A DNA stretch of 64,000 nucleotides. It comes from Uranotaenia lowii (lineage: Eukaryota; Arthropoda; Insecta; Diptera; Culicidae). Shown here piece by piece: positions 45,477 through 58,102 of this stretch (the first letter of the stretch is position 1; every line of letters begins with the position of its first letter). The translations under genes and the position numbers were made by a program. Where the stretch lies: the NCBI RefSeq assembly GCF_029784155.1, contig NC_073692.1, positions 425,177,324-425,241,323 on the forward strand. The letters run 5' to 3'. Under the pieces are notes generated by a model. It was not told the DNA's origin. It saw nothing but the letters and a program-made list of their open reading frames with translations, and did not search any database.

Positions 45477-46899
45477 TTGGAGGCACCCCCATCGAGCAGA
45501 CTAATTTCCCAGGCAACGGTTAAATATTGATTTATGCATCATCTCAAACAGGGCTCGCTGCGGAGAAACATTTCACCTTCCTCGATCCTCTTTCCTCAAC
45601 TCCAGAGACCCACAAAAAAAAGCTGAAGGAGCAAACGAAAATATGCTAGGTATCATCGAACGTTCAGGCGGAAAGTATATTTGGTATAAACTATAAAAGA
45701 GGAGCCAGTGCGAATAATAAAAAAAGCACAGCTCCTTTCACTTATATGCATATACCCACAACAACAACACATTCGAACATATGCTTGATGGGGTTCTCAC
45801 TCACTTTAAGGGGTGGAATATTTTCGCGATCGAAAGCGGGCCACGGATGGACAGCCTCTGCGCCGCCATTATCATCAGTGAAACCATTCGAGCGGGAGAG
45901 AGCTCAAACAGGAAAAAAAAACACAGCAAACACTCTCCAGAAGGGTTGATTCGCAGAAAAAGATCTAGCCGGGTGCGATGATGAAGTATGGTGGGGCAAG
46001 GGGCAGGAAACACACATACTGCCATTTTCCGCCGCAATGTTGTTCCAGCACATGCTGATAAAAACATAAATCATGATGCACTTTTCGTTTCATGACCGAC
46101 CATCACATCATTTTAACGATTTCATGGATTATGAGGAAAACTGTGAACACCTCATATGGAGCTCATTGATGATTTCGCTGCCAAACCAGAAGATTACTGC
46201 TGCGGTAGGAAATGGAAGTAAATAATTTTCAAATGCAATTGGTCTGGAAGATAATTTTATGCTGGAGTGTATTTTTTTTCAACCTCGATTATTCTCTTTC
46301 TGACTTCAGCCGGACTTTGAATTTTTGAAAACAATATACACGGTCTGGCAATTAAAGTGCTACATAACGTTAAGAGTGATTTTTACGAAACATACAAAAC
46401 CAAACTAGATGACTGCTTTTCACTTTGTAAACATTTAGTCTAAACTGTCAGATGTAGTTTTTCATAAATTTTAAATCAAGAGTATTTTGAAGAAATAGGC
46501 CTTGGACCTAGTGCTTTTATTGTCTAGTTCCAGGCTGTGAAATGGCAGAAAGACATATTTCGTGAGCTGTTCAATATTCGTGTTGTTTTTTTTTTTTAAT
46601 TTCACTTTGCACTTTGAAGATACCTTGAGATCAGAAGTAAATGATCAGATGAAAATCATCAAGGTGCGTCCTGAGAGAATTCCGTGACATAGTATCAATA
46701 AATAGGTGATTGATTGTAATATACCAGATCCAAATCGCCGATGGATCTTGAAATATGATCCTAAGACTAAGGTTTCAACACCTTCCGGTAGAAATAAAGC
46801 AGGAACGGGTAAAATGAGCGAGGTAAAGAACAATCAATTTACGTATCGGGCTGTTATACGGCATGTCTTCGCACAGTGAACACGTCCCCATTTTGGATT
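45477..46899. other. Unassigned unique sequence
   Basis: Short frames on both strands (45746-45981 plus, 45801-46067 minus, 46645-46833 minus) with no domains. No RNA or repeat signal recognised. Confidence 0.4.
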
Positions 46900-47138
46900 T
46901 AGCTAGTGGTCTACCCTCTTGAGTCGGTGTATGTCGTCAGTGTCTGGAAACCTCCGTGTCACTGCGTTAAAGTTATCGACAAGCGGAGGAAGGTCTAGGC
47001 GAAAAGGCGGAGGTGCGTGTACTGTGTCACGAAGTGACCATCCGTATCGAAAAACCTCGACGAAATTACGAGAGGTCGAATCACCAAGTTTTTTTTTAAA
47101 TCCTCTATAAATAAACAAAATATAAGAGAATAGACGAT

Positions 47139-47618
47139 ATGACGACAGAAGATGAAGTCAGGACAGTACCAGTCGACCAGTGTAAGATTGGCGAATATCA
47201 GATCTCGATCCGTTTGAGCAGCCTACACAGAACTCGAGTGCAGGCGATTAAAGGTAGGATGGTTGGTTTGTCATATATAACCATCTTCAAGCAACCAGAG
47301 GTATGCTTTCGATTCATGGAGTACGGCTACAAACCGTTTGACTGCAAGGGAGTTAACAGACGAGAATTATGCTTAGGGTGCGGGGAATCCGGTCACATAG
47401 CGACTAGCTGGAGTAAGCTGGCGAAGTGTCTTATTTGCACTGGTGACCATGTAACTGACAACCGTAAGTGTCGTGCCTACCAAAAGGGACTAGCAGCGAT
47501 ACCATGGGCTTGGAATAATCCAAATCAACGTCAACCACTGTCACGAAGCACGACAGCTTCTACGACAGATAGCGGTGGAAGAGAAGCTAGAAAAAGAGTT
47601 TGTAGCAGACCCCTGTAA
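47139..47618 (+). pseudogene. R1-like ORF1 (gag-like) with degraded zinc knuckles
   Basis: A 159-codon frame opens MTTEDEVRTVPVDQCKIGEY and includes a three-knuckle region: CFRFMEYGYKPFDC, CLGCGESGHIATSW and CLICTGDHVTDNRKC. In the first, the second Cys is Phe and the His is Tyr. In the second, the last Cys is Trp. The third keeps its ligands. ORF1 proteins of this clade bind element RNA through these knuckles. The length is far below the usual 400-500 residues and the segment before the knuckles is shortened, so this is a truncated relic. Confidence 0.75.
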
Positions 47619-48205
47619 TAGAGCTTTGAGTGGCACAAATTGGGTGACCGATATTGCCAATCTGCCAGCAATAAGAGTAACAGGAAAGTATCTTATATAA
47701 GAAGTGGTCACATCGTATGAGGAAGGGTTTGTGATAGCCAAAGTCATAGGGATCTTCTTTTGTAGCTGCTACGCTCTACCGAGATGGAACTTGGAGAAAT
47801 TTAGCGCTACGATGGATAAGAAGGTAGAGGCAGAAGAGAGGATATGATAGGTGAACGACGCTGGAGGACAAAACAATTCGACCGGAGGTGTTGAAGTGGG
47901 AGCAAAACTTGTCTCACTAGTCAGCGGAAAACCTGACGAAAGTACTCATACGTGCTTGCGAGTACGCAGCAATGACGAGGAGAGAAATTGAGAATTTGTG
48001 TGCCAGCTGCCTTCGCGCTAGGCGAAACATGCGATAGTACGAACTCAAACCGAGAGAGACGTGCGCAGGCCTCTTTTCTAGATTACGAAAAGAAACCTCT
48101 GCAAGGCAATTAAAGAAAGTAAAAAGGCATGTTTAAGCAAAATTTGTCTGGACGCCAATGACAGACTATGGGGTTAAGGCCTACAGGATAGTCATGGCAG
48201 AAAAT
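47619..48205 (+). pseudogene. R1-like ORF2, degraded endonuclease and pre-RT linker
   Basis: Pieces in shifting frames: TNWVTDIANLPAIRVTGKYL, SYEEGFVIAKV, GIFFCSCYALPRWNLEKFSA (endonuclease), then SLVSGK, RACEYAAMTRREIENLCASC, RARRNMR, KKACLSKICLDANDRLWG and AYRIVMAEND. Most of the endonuclease catalytic core is deleted between about 47815 and 47880. It ends where the Jockey-like sequence begins. Confidence 0.6.
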
Positions 48206-49102
48206 GATATGGCATGTAATGATATTAACATGCTGCTTGCTGGATCCGGAGTACTCATGTACGCGGACGATTTGAAATTTTTTTTGGTCATTAACAGCTT
48301 GGCAGATTGTCAGATATTACAGCGATTCCTCGATACGGTTGTAAATTGGTGTGCTGTTAACTTACTGGCCTTAAGCGTCTCTAAGTGCTGTATCATAACA
48401 TTTGGACGCAAGAAACTTCCATTTTTGTACAACTACAATATCCAGAACGAATTCCTACATCGTGTTGATCAAATTAAGGACCTTGGCGTTGTTTTGGATA
48501 GTCATATGACATTTAAGCGTCACTACTGTGCTACACTTGAAAAGGCTAACCGAATGCTGGGATTTGTCATACGTCTGAGTAAAGAATTTACAGATCCTAT
48601 TTGCCTACGAGCTCTGTATTGCTGCCTGGTCCGTTCAATACTAGAATCTGCAAATCTTGTGTGGTGGCCATTTGAAGCTACATGGGTAGCGCGTTTTGAA
48701 GCGGTTCAACGGAAATTCGTTCCTTATGCTCTGCGTGATCTACCGTGGGATAATCCTCGAAACCTGCCACCTTATGCACGACGTTGCGCTTTGCTTGGCC
48801 TTCACACGCTGTCGGATCGCCATTCCATCGGTCAATCACTATTTGTAGCGAAAATTGTCAGAAACGAAATCGACTGTTCTTGGATACTCTCCCGCTGTAA
48901 CATTTATGCCCCAGAAAGAGCTCTGCGAAACCGTAACTGGCTTTCACTGGAATCGAGAAATAAACGCTATGGCAGCAACGACCCATTACGTTCCGCAAAA
49001 AATAGCTTCTTACGCCATTATGCTCTCTTTGACTTTAATGTCTCAACTGCAACATTTAAACGAATGATCGAATCTAACATAAGTGACCAGTTAAGAAGCT
49101 AG
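48158..49102 (+). pseudogene. Jockey-like ORF2 C-terminal part (open frame of 314 codons)
   Basis: The first ~16 codons belong to the R1-like host (VKAYRIVMAEND); the rest is Jockey-like. MYADDLKFFLVINSLADCQI carries an intact motif C. It continues with SVSKCCIITFGRKK, HRVDQIKDLGVVLDSHMTFK, the thumb region LRALYCCLVRSILESANLVW, FEAVQRKFVPYALRDLPWDN and the C-terminal RALRNRNWL, SNDPLRSAKNSFLRHY. The absence of stops over 300 codons indicates a young insertion. Fingers and motifs A and B are missing because of 5' truncation, so it cannot be active. Compare 23211-24740. Confidence 0.8.
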
Positions 49103-52100
49103 AAATCTCAAAATGTAAGTTTAGTTAGACCTAGATTTAAGTAAACCATTAAGACACTTACGTCAGATGGTCTTTTTTATAAACAATAAACAATAAACAA
49201 TAAACAATAAACAATAAACAATAAACAATAAACAATAAACAATAAACAATAAACAATAAACAATAAACAATAAACAATAAACAATAAACAATAAACAATA
49301 AACAATAAACAATAAACAATAAACAATAAACAATAAACAATAAACAATAAACAATAAACAATAAACAATAAACAATAAACAATAAACAATAAACAATAAA
49401 CAATAAACAATAAACAATAAACAATAAACAATAAACAATAAACAATAAACAATAAACAATAAACAATAAACAATAAACAATAAACAATAAACAATAAACA
49501 ATAAACAATAAACAATAAACAATAAACAATAAACAATAAACAATAAACAATAAACAATAAACAATAAACAATAAACAATAAACAATAAACAATAAACAAT
49601 AAACAATAAACAATAAACAATAAACAATAAACAATAAACAATAAACAATAAACAATAAACAATAAACAATAAACAATAAACAATAAACAATAAACAATAA
49701 ACAATAAACAATAAACAATAAACAATAAACAATAAACAATAAACAATAAACAATAAACAATAAACAATAAACAATAAACAATAAACAATAAACAATAAAC
49801 AATAAACAATAAACAATAAACAATAAACAATAAACAATAAACAATAAACAATAAACAATAAACAATAAACAATAAACAATAAACAATAAACAATAAACAA
49901 TAAACAATAAACAATAAACAATAAACAATAAACAATAAACAATAAACAATAAACAATAAACAATAAACAATAAACAATAAACAATAAACAATAAACAATA
50001 AACAATAAACAATAAACAATAAACAATAAACAATAAACAATAAACAATAAACAATAAACAATAAACAATAAACAATAAACAATAAACAATAAACAATAAA
50101 CAATAAACAATAAACAATAAACAATAAACAATAAACAATAAACAATAAACAATAAACAATAAACAATAAACAATAAACAATAAACAATAAACAATAAACA
50201 ATAAACAATAAACAATAAACAATAAACAATAAACAATAAACAATAAACAATAAACAATAAACAATAAACAATAAACAATAAACAATAAACAATAAACAAT
50301 AAACAATAAACAATAAACAATAAACAATAAACAATAAACAATAAACAATAAACAATAAACAATAAACAATAAACAATAAACAATAAACAATAAACAATAA
50401 ACAATAAACAATAAACAATAAACAATAAACAATAAACAATAAACAATAAACAATAAACAATAAACAATAAACAATAAACAATAAACAATAAACAATAAAC
50501 AATAAACAATAAACAATAAACAATAAACAATAAACAATAAACAATAAACAATAAACAATAAACAATAAACAATAAACAATAAACAATAAACAATAAACAA
50601 TAAACAATAAACAATAAACAATAAACAATAAACAATAAACAATAAACAATAAACAATAAACAATAAACAATAAACAATAAACAATAAACAATAAACAATA
50701 AACAATAAACAATAAACAATAAACAATAAACAATAAACAATAAACAATAAACAATAAACAATAAACAATAAACAATAAACAATAAACAATAAACAATAAA
50801 CAATAAACAATAAACAATAAACAATAAACAATAAACAATAAACAATAAACAATAAACAATAAACAATAAACAATAAACAATAAACAATAAACAATAAACA
50901 ATAAACAATAAACAATAAACAATAAACAATAAACAATAAACAATAAACAATAAACAATAAACAATAAACAATAAACAATAAACAATAAACAATAAACAAT
51001 AAACAATAAACAATAAACAATAAACAATAAACAATAAACAATAAACAATAAACAATAAACAATAAACAATAAACAATAAACAATAAACAATAAACAATAA
51101 ACAATAAACAATAAACAATAAACAATAAACAATAAACAATAAACAATAAACAATAAACAATAAACAATAAACAATAAACAATAAACAATAAACAATAAAC
51201 AATAAACAATAAACAATAAACAATAAACAATAAACAATAAACAATAAACAATAAACAATAAACAATAAACAATAAACAATAAACAATAAACAATAAACAA
51301 TAAACAATAAACAATAAACAATAAACAATAAACAATAAACAATAAACAATAAACAATAAACAATAAACAATAAACAATAAACAATAAACAATAAACAATA
51401 AACAATAAACAATAAACAATAAACAATAAACAATAAACAATAAACAATAAACAATAAACAATAAACAATAAACAATAAACAATAAACAATAAACAATAAA
51501 CAATAAACAATAAACAATAAACAATAAACAATAAACAATAAACAATAAACAATAAACAATAAACAATAAACAATAAACAATAAACAATAAACAATAAACA
51601 ATAAACAATAAACAATAAACAATAAACAATAAACAATAAACAATAAACAATAAACAATAAACAATAAACAATAAACAATAAACAATAAACAATAAACAAT
51701 AAACAATAAACAATAAACAATAAACAATAAACAATAAACAATAAACAATAAACAATAAACAATAAACAATAAACAATAAACAATAAACAATAAACAATAA
51801 ACAATAAACAATAAACAATAAACAATAAACAATAAACAATAAACAATAAACAATAAACAATAAACAATAAACAATAAACAATAAACAATAAACAATAAAC
51901 AATAAACAATAAACAATAAACAATAAACAATAAACAATAAACAATAAACAATAAACAATAAACAATAAACAATAAACAATAAACAATAAACAATAAACAA
52001 TAAACAATAAACAATAAACAATAAACAATAAACAATAAACAATAAACAATAAACAATAAACAATAAACAATAAACAATAAACAATAAACAATAAACAATA

Positions 52101-53563
52101 AACAATAAACAATAAACAATAAACAATAAACAATAAACAATAAACAATAAACAATAAACAATAAACAATAAACAATAAACAATAAACAATAAACAATAAA
52201 CAATAAACAATAAACAATAAACAATAAACAATAAACAATAAACAATAAACAATAAACAATAAACAATAAACAATAAACAATAAACAATAAACAATAAACA
52301 ATAAACAATAAACAATAAACAATAAACAATAAACAATAAACAATAAACAATAAACAATAAACAATAAACAATAAACAATAAACAATAAACAATAAACAAT
52401 AAACAATAAACAATAAACAATAAACAATAAACAATAAACAATAAACAATAAACAATAAACAATAAACAATAAACAATAAACAATAAACAATAAACAATAA
52501 ACAATAAACAATAAACAATAAACAATAAACAATAAACAATAAACAATAAACAATAAACAATAAACAATAAACAATAAACAATAAACAATAAACAATAAAC
52601 AATAAACAATAAACAATAAACAATAAACAATAAACAATAAACAATAAACAATAAACAATAAACAATAAACAATAAACAATAAACAATAAACAATAAACAA
52701 TAAACAATAAACAATAAACAATAAACAATAAACAATAAACAATAAACAATAAACAATAAACAATAAACAATAAACAATAAACAATAAACAATAAACAATA
52801 AACAATAAACAATAAACAATAAACAATAAACAATAAACAATAAACAATAAACAATAAACAATAAACAATAAACAATAAACAATAAACAATAAACAATAAA
52901 CAATAAACAATAAACAATAAACAATAAACAATAAACAATAAACAATAAACAATAAACAATAAACAATAAACAATAAACAATAAACAATAAACAATAAACA
53001 ATAAACAATAAACAATAAACAATAAACAATAAACAATAAACAATAAACAATAAACAATAAACAATAAACAATAAACAATAAACAATAAACAATAAACAAT
53101 AAACAATAAACAATAAACAATAAACAATAAACAATAAACAATAAACAATAAACAATAAACAATAAACAATAAACAATAAACAATAAACAATAAACAATAA
53201 ACAATAAACAATAAACAATAAACAATAAACAATAAACAATAAACAATAAACAATAAACAATAAACAATAAACAATAAACAATAAACAATAAACAATAAAC
53301 AATAAACAATAAACAATAAACAATAAACAATAAACAATAAACAATAAACAATAAACAATAAACAATAAACAATAAACAATAAACAATAAACAATAAACAA
53401 TAAACAATAAACAATAAACAATAAACAATAAACAATAAACAATAAACAATAAACAATAAACAATAAACAATAAACAATAAACAATAAACAATAAACAATA
53501 AACAATAAACAATAAACAATAAACAATAAACAATAAACAATAAACAATAAACAATAAACAAAA
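48206..53563 (+). mobile_element. 5'-truncated Jockey-like element with 4.4-kb tail array, inserted in the R1-like element
   Basis: The insertion starts just upstream of RT motif C (NDINMLLAGSGVLMYADDLK), runs to a stop at 49100, continues through a short 3' untranslated region (49103-49178) and passes without a break into (AATAAAC)n. The array is therefore the element's own 3' tail, greatly expanded. The flanking R1-like coding sequence resumes at about 53564. Possible diverged target duplication: AAAATGATATGGC (left) and AAAAGTGAAATCAC (right); weak. Confidence 0.75.
49179..53563. repeat. (AATAAAC)n array, about 4.38 kb, ~626 units
   Basis: A 7-bp unit AATAAAC repeats from ATAAACA at 49179 to about 53563. 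On reading I found no variant unit except at the right edge (AAACAAAAC). The plus strand contains no G at all. Each unit contains AATAAA, the canonical poly(A) signal. The minus-strand frames of about 1,470 codons (LLFIVYC repeats) are artefacts of a stop-free repeat. Confidence 0.97.
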
Positions 53564-55062
53564 CAAAAGTGAAATCACCTAAAATGTTCCTCAACAAATT
53601 ATGAGGAAAATAACGAGAGAGCTGTTAACTCGACATAATGTCAAAAGCTGGCCACAAGTCCTGTACGACTGAAATACCAGCAAGGAGGAGTTAATATCGG
53701 TAGAAGAACTACGCGACATCGCCAAATCCCTTCAGCCGGAAAAGGCTTCGGGTCCAGATGGTAACCCGGACATTTAAGGCCGCGATTATGGAATTTCCCG
53801 AAATGTTCTGATTTTCACTGCAAATGTGTATTTAGGAAAAGATGTTTCCAGAGGTTTGGAAACGGCAGCAGCTGATTCTGCTGCCCAAACCAGGAAAGCC
53901 ATTGGGGTCTAACAATCAATCCAGCTTCCGAAACGGCTGATACTGCCAGACTCAAGAAAAGAAGAGGGGATCGTTTTTCGTGCGGTAGTAACACAAGACG
54001 TGCGCAACGTCTTCAATAATGTCAGCTGGGCAGCTATTGAATCCTCGCTTATAAAAATGAGTATACCGAAATATCCGTGCACATTAGTGGAAAGCTATTT
54101 TCAGAACCGTAAGCTACAATACATGCCGAGCGAAGGATTTCAGGAAATGAATATTACAGCTGGAGTACCGCAAGGGTCGATACTGGGCCCGGTTCTTAGG
54201 AATATTCGTTCGATAAGGTGCTGACATTGAGCCTTCCAGAGGGAGAAAAGTTGGTTGGTTTCGCGGTAGACATCGTGCTACTAGCGACGGATTACTCAAC
54301 AGAAATCGTTCAGCTAAGAGCTTCAGAGGGTGTAGAAGCAGAGTTTGCAGTTGCCTCACCACATAACCAAGATGGTCCTGATATCAAACCTGATTTCACC
54401 GCAAAGAGGCAGGATTATTCTTGGATCATGCACTTTCTAATCAAAGCGCGAGCTAAAATATTTGGTTGTGATGATTGACGACCGGATTAGCTTTAAAAGC
54501 CACATTGAGTATATGTGTAAACGGCCGCACTAACGAGGATAATGGCGAGCAACTCGGGGATCCGAAGTAGTCAGCGGAGGATAATAATGTGGTTTCGTCA
54601 ATCCTTTGATACGGACTGATGGTCTGGGAATCTGGCTTTAACATCCAGTGTAGGCGATATTGCGAGCTATGGATATCACCATGACTAACTGGTAGCTGTG
54701 GAACAACTCAGAAAGAAAAAGGTGTCAAGGAGTGGATGAAGAGAAAGCATGGCAAACTAGATTTCTACATGACGCCATTTCTGACTGGTCATGGACGTCT
54801 CACCACAGGTTCGGACATGTGACCTCGCCGGTTAGTCTGACATGCGATAACTCTACCCGAACACGTGGTGTTCTATTGTCCAAGATTTGAAGAGGAACAT
54901 GCCAACATATTCACCGCCAGTCGACCGGACACGTCAGCCGACAACATGTTGCTGAATATGTGTGATGACATCAGCATTTGGCATACAGTTTGCGATGAGC
55001 TCGCCCGGATAATCACTGCCCTGAAAAGGTATGGAGACTGACGACAATTGCGATAGACGTAG
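53564..55062 (+). pseudogene. R1-like ORF2, reverse transcriptase to C-terminus
   Basis: In shifting frames: ISVEELRDIAKSLQPEKASG followed by PDG (about 53693-53762), PEVWKRQQLILLPKPGKP (about 53850), the 74-codon frame 54000-54224 with VFNNVSWAAIESSLIKM and ITAGVPQGSILGPVL (motif B), then GFAVDIVLLATDY (about 54257-54295), where the catalytic Asp-Asp box reads Val-Asp. The distal part HVVFYCPRFEEEHANIFTAS and DNMLLNMCDDISIWHTVCDE then LARIITALKRYGD (to about 55040) is the clade's typical C-terminal end. It is clearly dead. Confidence 0.75.
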
Positions 55063-55064
55063 TA

Positions 55065-58000
55065 GGGCTAGGTGGGGTAATTATGAACAAAATTTCTTCA
55101 TTTGGCACACTTACAGTCACCTTATGTTTATTTCTTATCGCAAACTCTGAAAAGCTGCCAATTATGAATGTTTTCGTGCTCTTCATCATTCTGTAGAACA
55201 ACTTTTTGTTTTTGGTCGCAACCTATGTCCTTGAGACGTCTGTTCATAATTACCCCGTCTGTTCATATTTACCCCCCTCTCTAGGGGGTAATTATGAACA
55301 CGGATTACGAAAGGGGTATACATTTTTTGAAAAGTAATTGTAGTTATACGTTACATTTACCCATAGTAAGTAGTGTTTGGTGATTTTTTACTTAAAAAAT
55401 TATGTTCATAATTACCCCGAACGCTGTTCATATTTACCCCGAGACTTGTCCAATATGATTTATATGGTGTCAGAAAATCTTAACTCAACACCAAACAATG
55501 AAAATAATAAGCAGAAATAAGTAAATGGGTTGTTTTATAAAAACTCAATTCAATTAATGTATAAAATTTGTAAAATAAACAAATTTAGAGGTAAAGCAAA
55601 ACAAAAAATAGCAATTTAGTGTTCTTTTTTATTGATTTTTCTATCTTTTGTTTCGGTAGTTCAATTTTCAGATGCATCTTTTACGTTTTAGTTGGTTTCT
55701 TTTTCTTTCGTTTCTTTATGTCGTTGTAGATCATTTTTATTTGATAGGACCTCTCCATACGTGTGAAAATTTAGGCGAGTTAGACAACTCAACAGTTTTT
55801 ACATCCGTTTTAAATGTCCTGCGCAGCAAACATCAAGTTTTCATCTGAATGTCGTGGGTTAGGCTTTTCACGTACGTGCGAGATATCATGAAATTGAAAC
55901 CTATACATATACAGAAAATTCTAATTTTTTTAAAAGATGGTGGTTTCATAAAAACACTTATTAAAATCTTTTTGGATTAGTGAACATTCATTTTTTCAAG
56001 GCTTGTCAGTTCTATACGATCGACTGTTTTGAAAAATATTTACACTAATTAATTTTTTTATCACCTATACGAAATTTCTCATTAGTAGCTCTATTTTTTT
56101 TTTCTTTTAAATCTGCAGTAATTTCCTCACAAAACTGAAAGAGAAAATCTTCAACCAAAAGATTTTCATTTTGTACTAAATTAAAAAAATGTATTCGAAC
56201 AAATTAAGATTGAAAAAAGTAACCAAGTATTAAAATAAGACTGCTAGAAAATAGATTTTGAATCTTTGTTATCCGAATGTAACTCATAAATAATTATTAT
56301 TTGCTGTAATTTTAATGCTTGAATAGCAACACGTTGTCCAAACACACAGGAAAATTTATCTTTTTGATTTTTGTTTTGTGGACTTATTCACCTATTAAAT
56401 TTATCATGGTTTTTCATATATTATACTGTTGACCACAGAGATTTAAGGTTCATATTAATGTTAAATTTCACGCGGTAATGAATAAAAGCTCGAGCAGCAA
56501 ACGTTTTGTTTAAAAATGATGAATTTTATTTTTATTAAAATTAAAAATTTCTACAAGTCTAGTTTATAACCTTGTTATTTTTCAATCCAAAAAAAAAACT
56601 GGTTTTGAAAGGACGTAAAACCTGTATTCGGTAATAGAGAACTATTCCTGGGATACAGGTTTTCGGTTTCGGTATTACCGGTAAAACTATCCTTACGCAC
56701 CACTCACTTAATCTAAGAAAACATTTGATTGCCTTTTTTCTATCAACAAAAACAAGTTCTTATTACTATTTTTTTTTAAATAAAATTAAGACTTGTTTAA
56801 ATATGGTTACGCGAGCTTTTTTTTTTCAAATTTTATTTTCAGTTTTGATAAAATTGTGTTCAAAAGTTTTTTTCAAAGACTGAAAAGAATTGGCATAGCT
56901 TTTTTTTTCCAAATCCAAATCTCATATTTATAAAAAAAAACTCAATTTCTCAAAAATTCAAAACTCAACACTTAACGCATTGCGGACCTCAGTTAAATAG
57001 GAAATTAATTGAATTTGGCCAGTGGATTCTGTGAGCGCTGATGTGGTCTAGCGGATAGGCTCGTTCTTCCAAAATATACCAACACCAGCACAATACATTC
57101 ATCCACAACAGTTAATACGAAGCCATTGGGTTTGGAGATTTGTCGAAATTAATAATCAAGAAGGCATGTGAGGCATATTTAGGCAGAAACTGCGGTGAAT
57201 CTGTGCACCCATGGTGGATAACTACAATACATACATACATTCTGTGATATAGAATGCCGAGTGTTGATACTTCCCGGCTAAGATTTCTACGCGGTCCTAA
57301 ATTTATTAAGATCTTAAAGTCTGCTTCATTTAATATTGGAACAAATTCTTTTGCTCATTGTGGCGCTCCTAGTGGACGGATTTGGAAACTTTTTTCACCC
57401 ACGTGTCGGGAAATTCATTACCTTTCACCATGTATTTATGTCATAACACCAAACGATAGCATTTTGTAAACAACCGCCATGGAAGCCGAACGGAGAGATC
57501 AAATTGTGCACACTATTTACTGAAGGGGGAAGGACGGGGGGAGAGGGTAGTTTTGTAAGATTTTTTTTTTACAAGGGGAGGAGGGGGAAAGGGGTCTGGA
57601 AATGCTTTATTAATTAGTAAATGGCCCCCTAAGTAGATGAATAAAACATTTGACCATCGAAAAGCGAAAGAAATGGCAGTAAATGCATAAGAATATGTGT
57701 TCATAATTACCCCATAGGACGAAAACTATGGGGTAAATATGAACACTCATCTGTAAATCAGTGCGAATAAAATTTTTCAAAATTTCTTCCAAATCCAGAC
57801 AAAGCATCATAAACTAGATGTAAAACAGGTGATAACAACATTCCAGTTGGATTTCCTATGATCAGATAAACAAAACATTGAACATTGTCGAAAACGATTT
57901 CCGTTTCACGGGGTAATGGTTTTTTAAAACATCTGAAATGATATCATTAGGATTTGAAAACAGATCAGAAACAGCTTATAGTTATCAATTGGATGTTAAA

Positions 58001-58100
58001 CTATCACTTTTGGAACTTATTGTGTCCATTCATCCCCCACAGCAGCGCGTATAGCACTTGTTCGGAATTACCCCGTGTTCATAATTACCCCACTTGACCC
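55065..58100. mobile_element. ~3.04-kb TIR element with many GGGGTAATTATGAAC words
   Basis: TA at 55063-55064 and 58101-58102 flanks ends GGGCTAGGTGGGGTAATTAT and, in reverse, GGGTCAAGTGGGGTAATTAT, both followed by GAACA. The word GGGGTAATTATGAAC or GGGGTAAATATGAAC occurs about ten times in both orientations, clustered near the ends (around 55074, 55246, 55262, 55288, 55404, 55427, 57700, 57729, 58068 and 58082). No transposase frame was found in the AT-rich interior. It inserted at the 3' end of the R1-like coding sequence and later received a SINE. Confidence 0.75.
57035..57238 (+). mobile_element. tRNA-like SINE with 9-bp target duplication
   Basis: Flanked by ATTCTGTGA at 57026-57034 and 57239-57247. 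The insert begins GCGCTGATGTGG. TGGTCTAGCGG (57044-57054) is a perfect A-box match (TRGYNNARNNG). It ends in a CAATACATACATAC tandem tail. A weak B-box-like GGTTTGGAGAT lies at about 57129, farther downstream than usual. It encodes nothing. The tail type suggests it uses a LINE with a short-repeat 3' end. Confidence 0.6.
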
Positions 58101-58102
58101 TA

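Noticed and set aside
46320..46520. Mariner-type transposon relic suggested by CTGGCAATTAAAGTGC
   Set aside because: No inverted partner and no transposase motif could be read.
48190..53580. Target duplication for the Jockey-like insertion
   Set aside because: The best match, AAAATGATATGGC with AAAAGTGAAATCAC, has too many differences for a young insertion; left as unproven.
49158..53597. Three minus-strand frames of about 1,460-1,480 codons (LLFIVYC repeats)
   Set aside because: By-products of the 7-bp AATAAAC repeat; all three frames are equally open because every frame of the repeat lacks stops.
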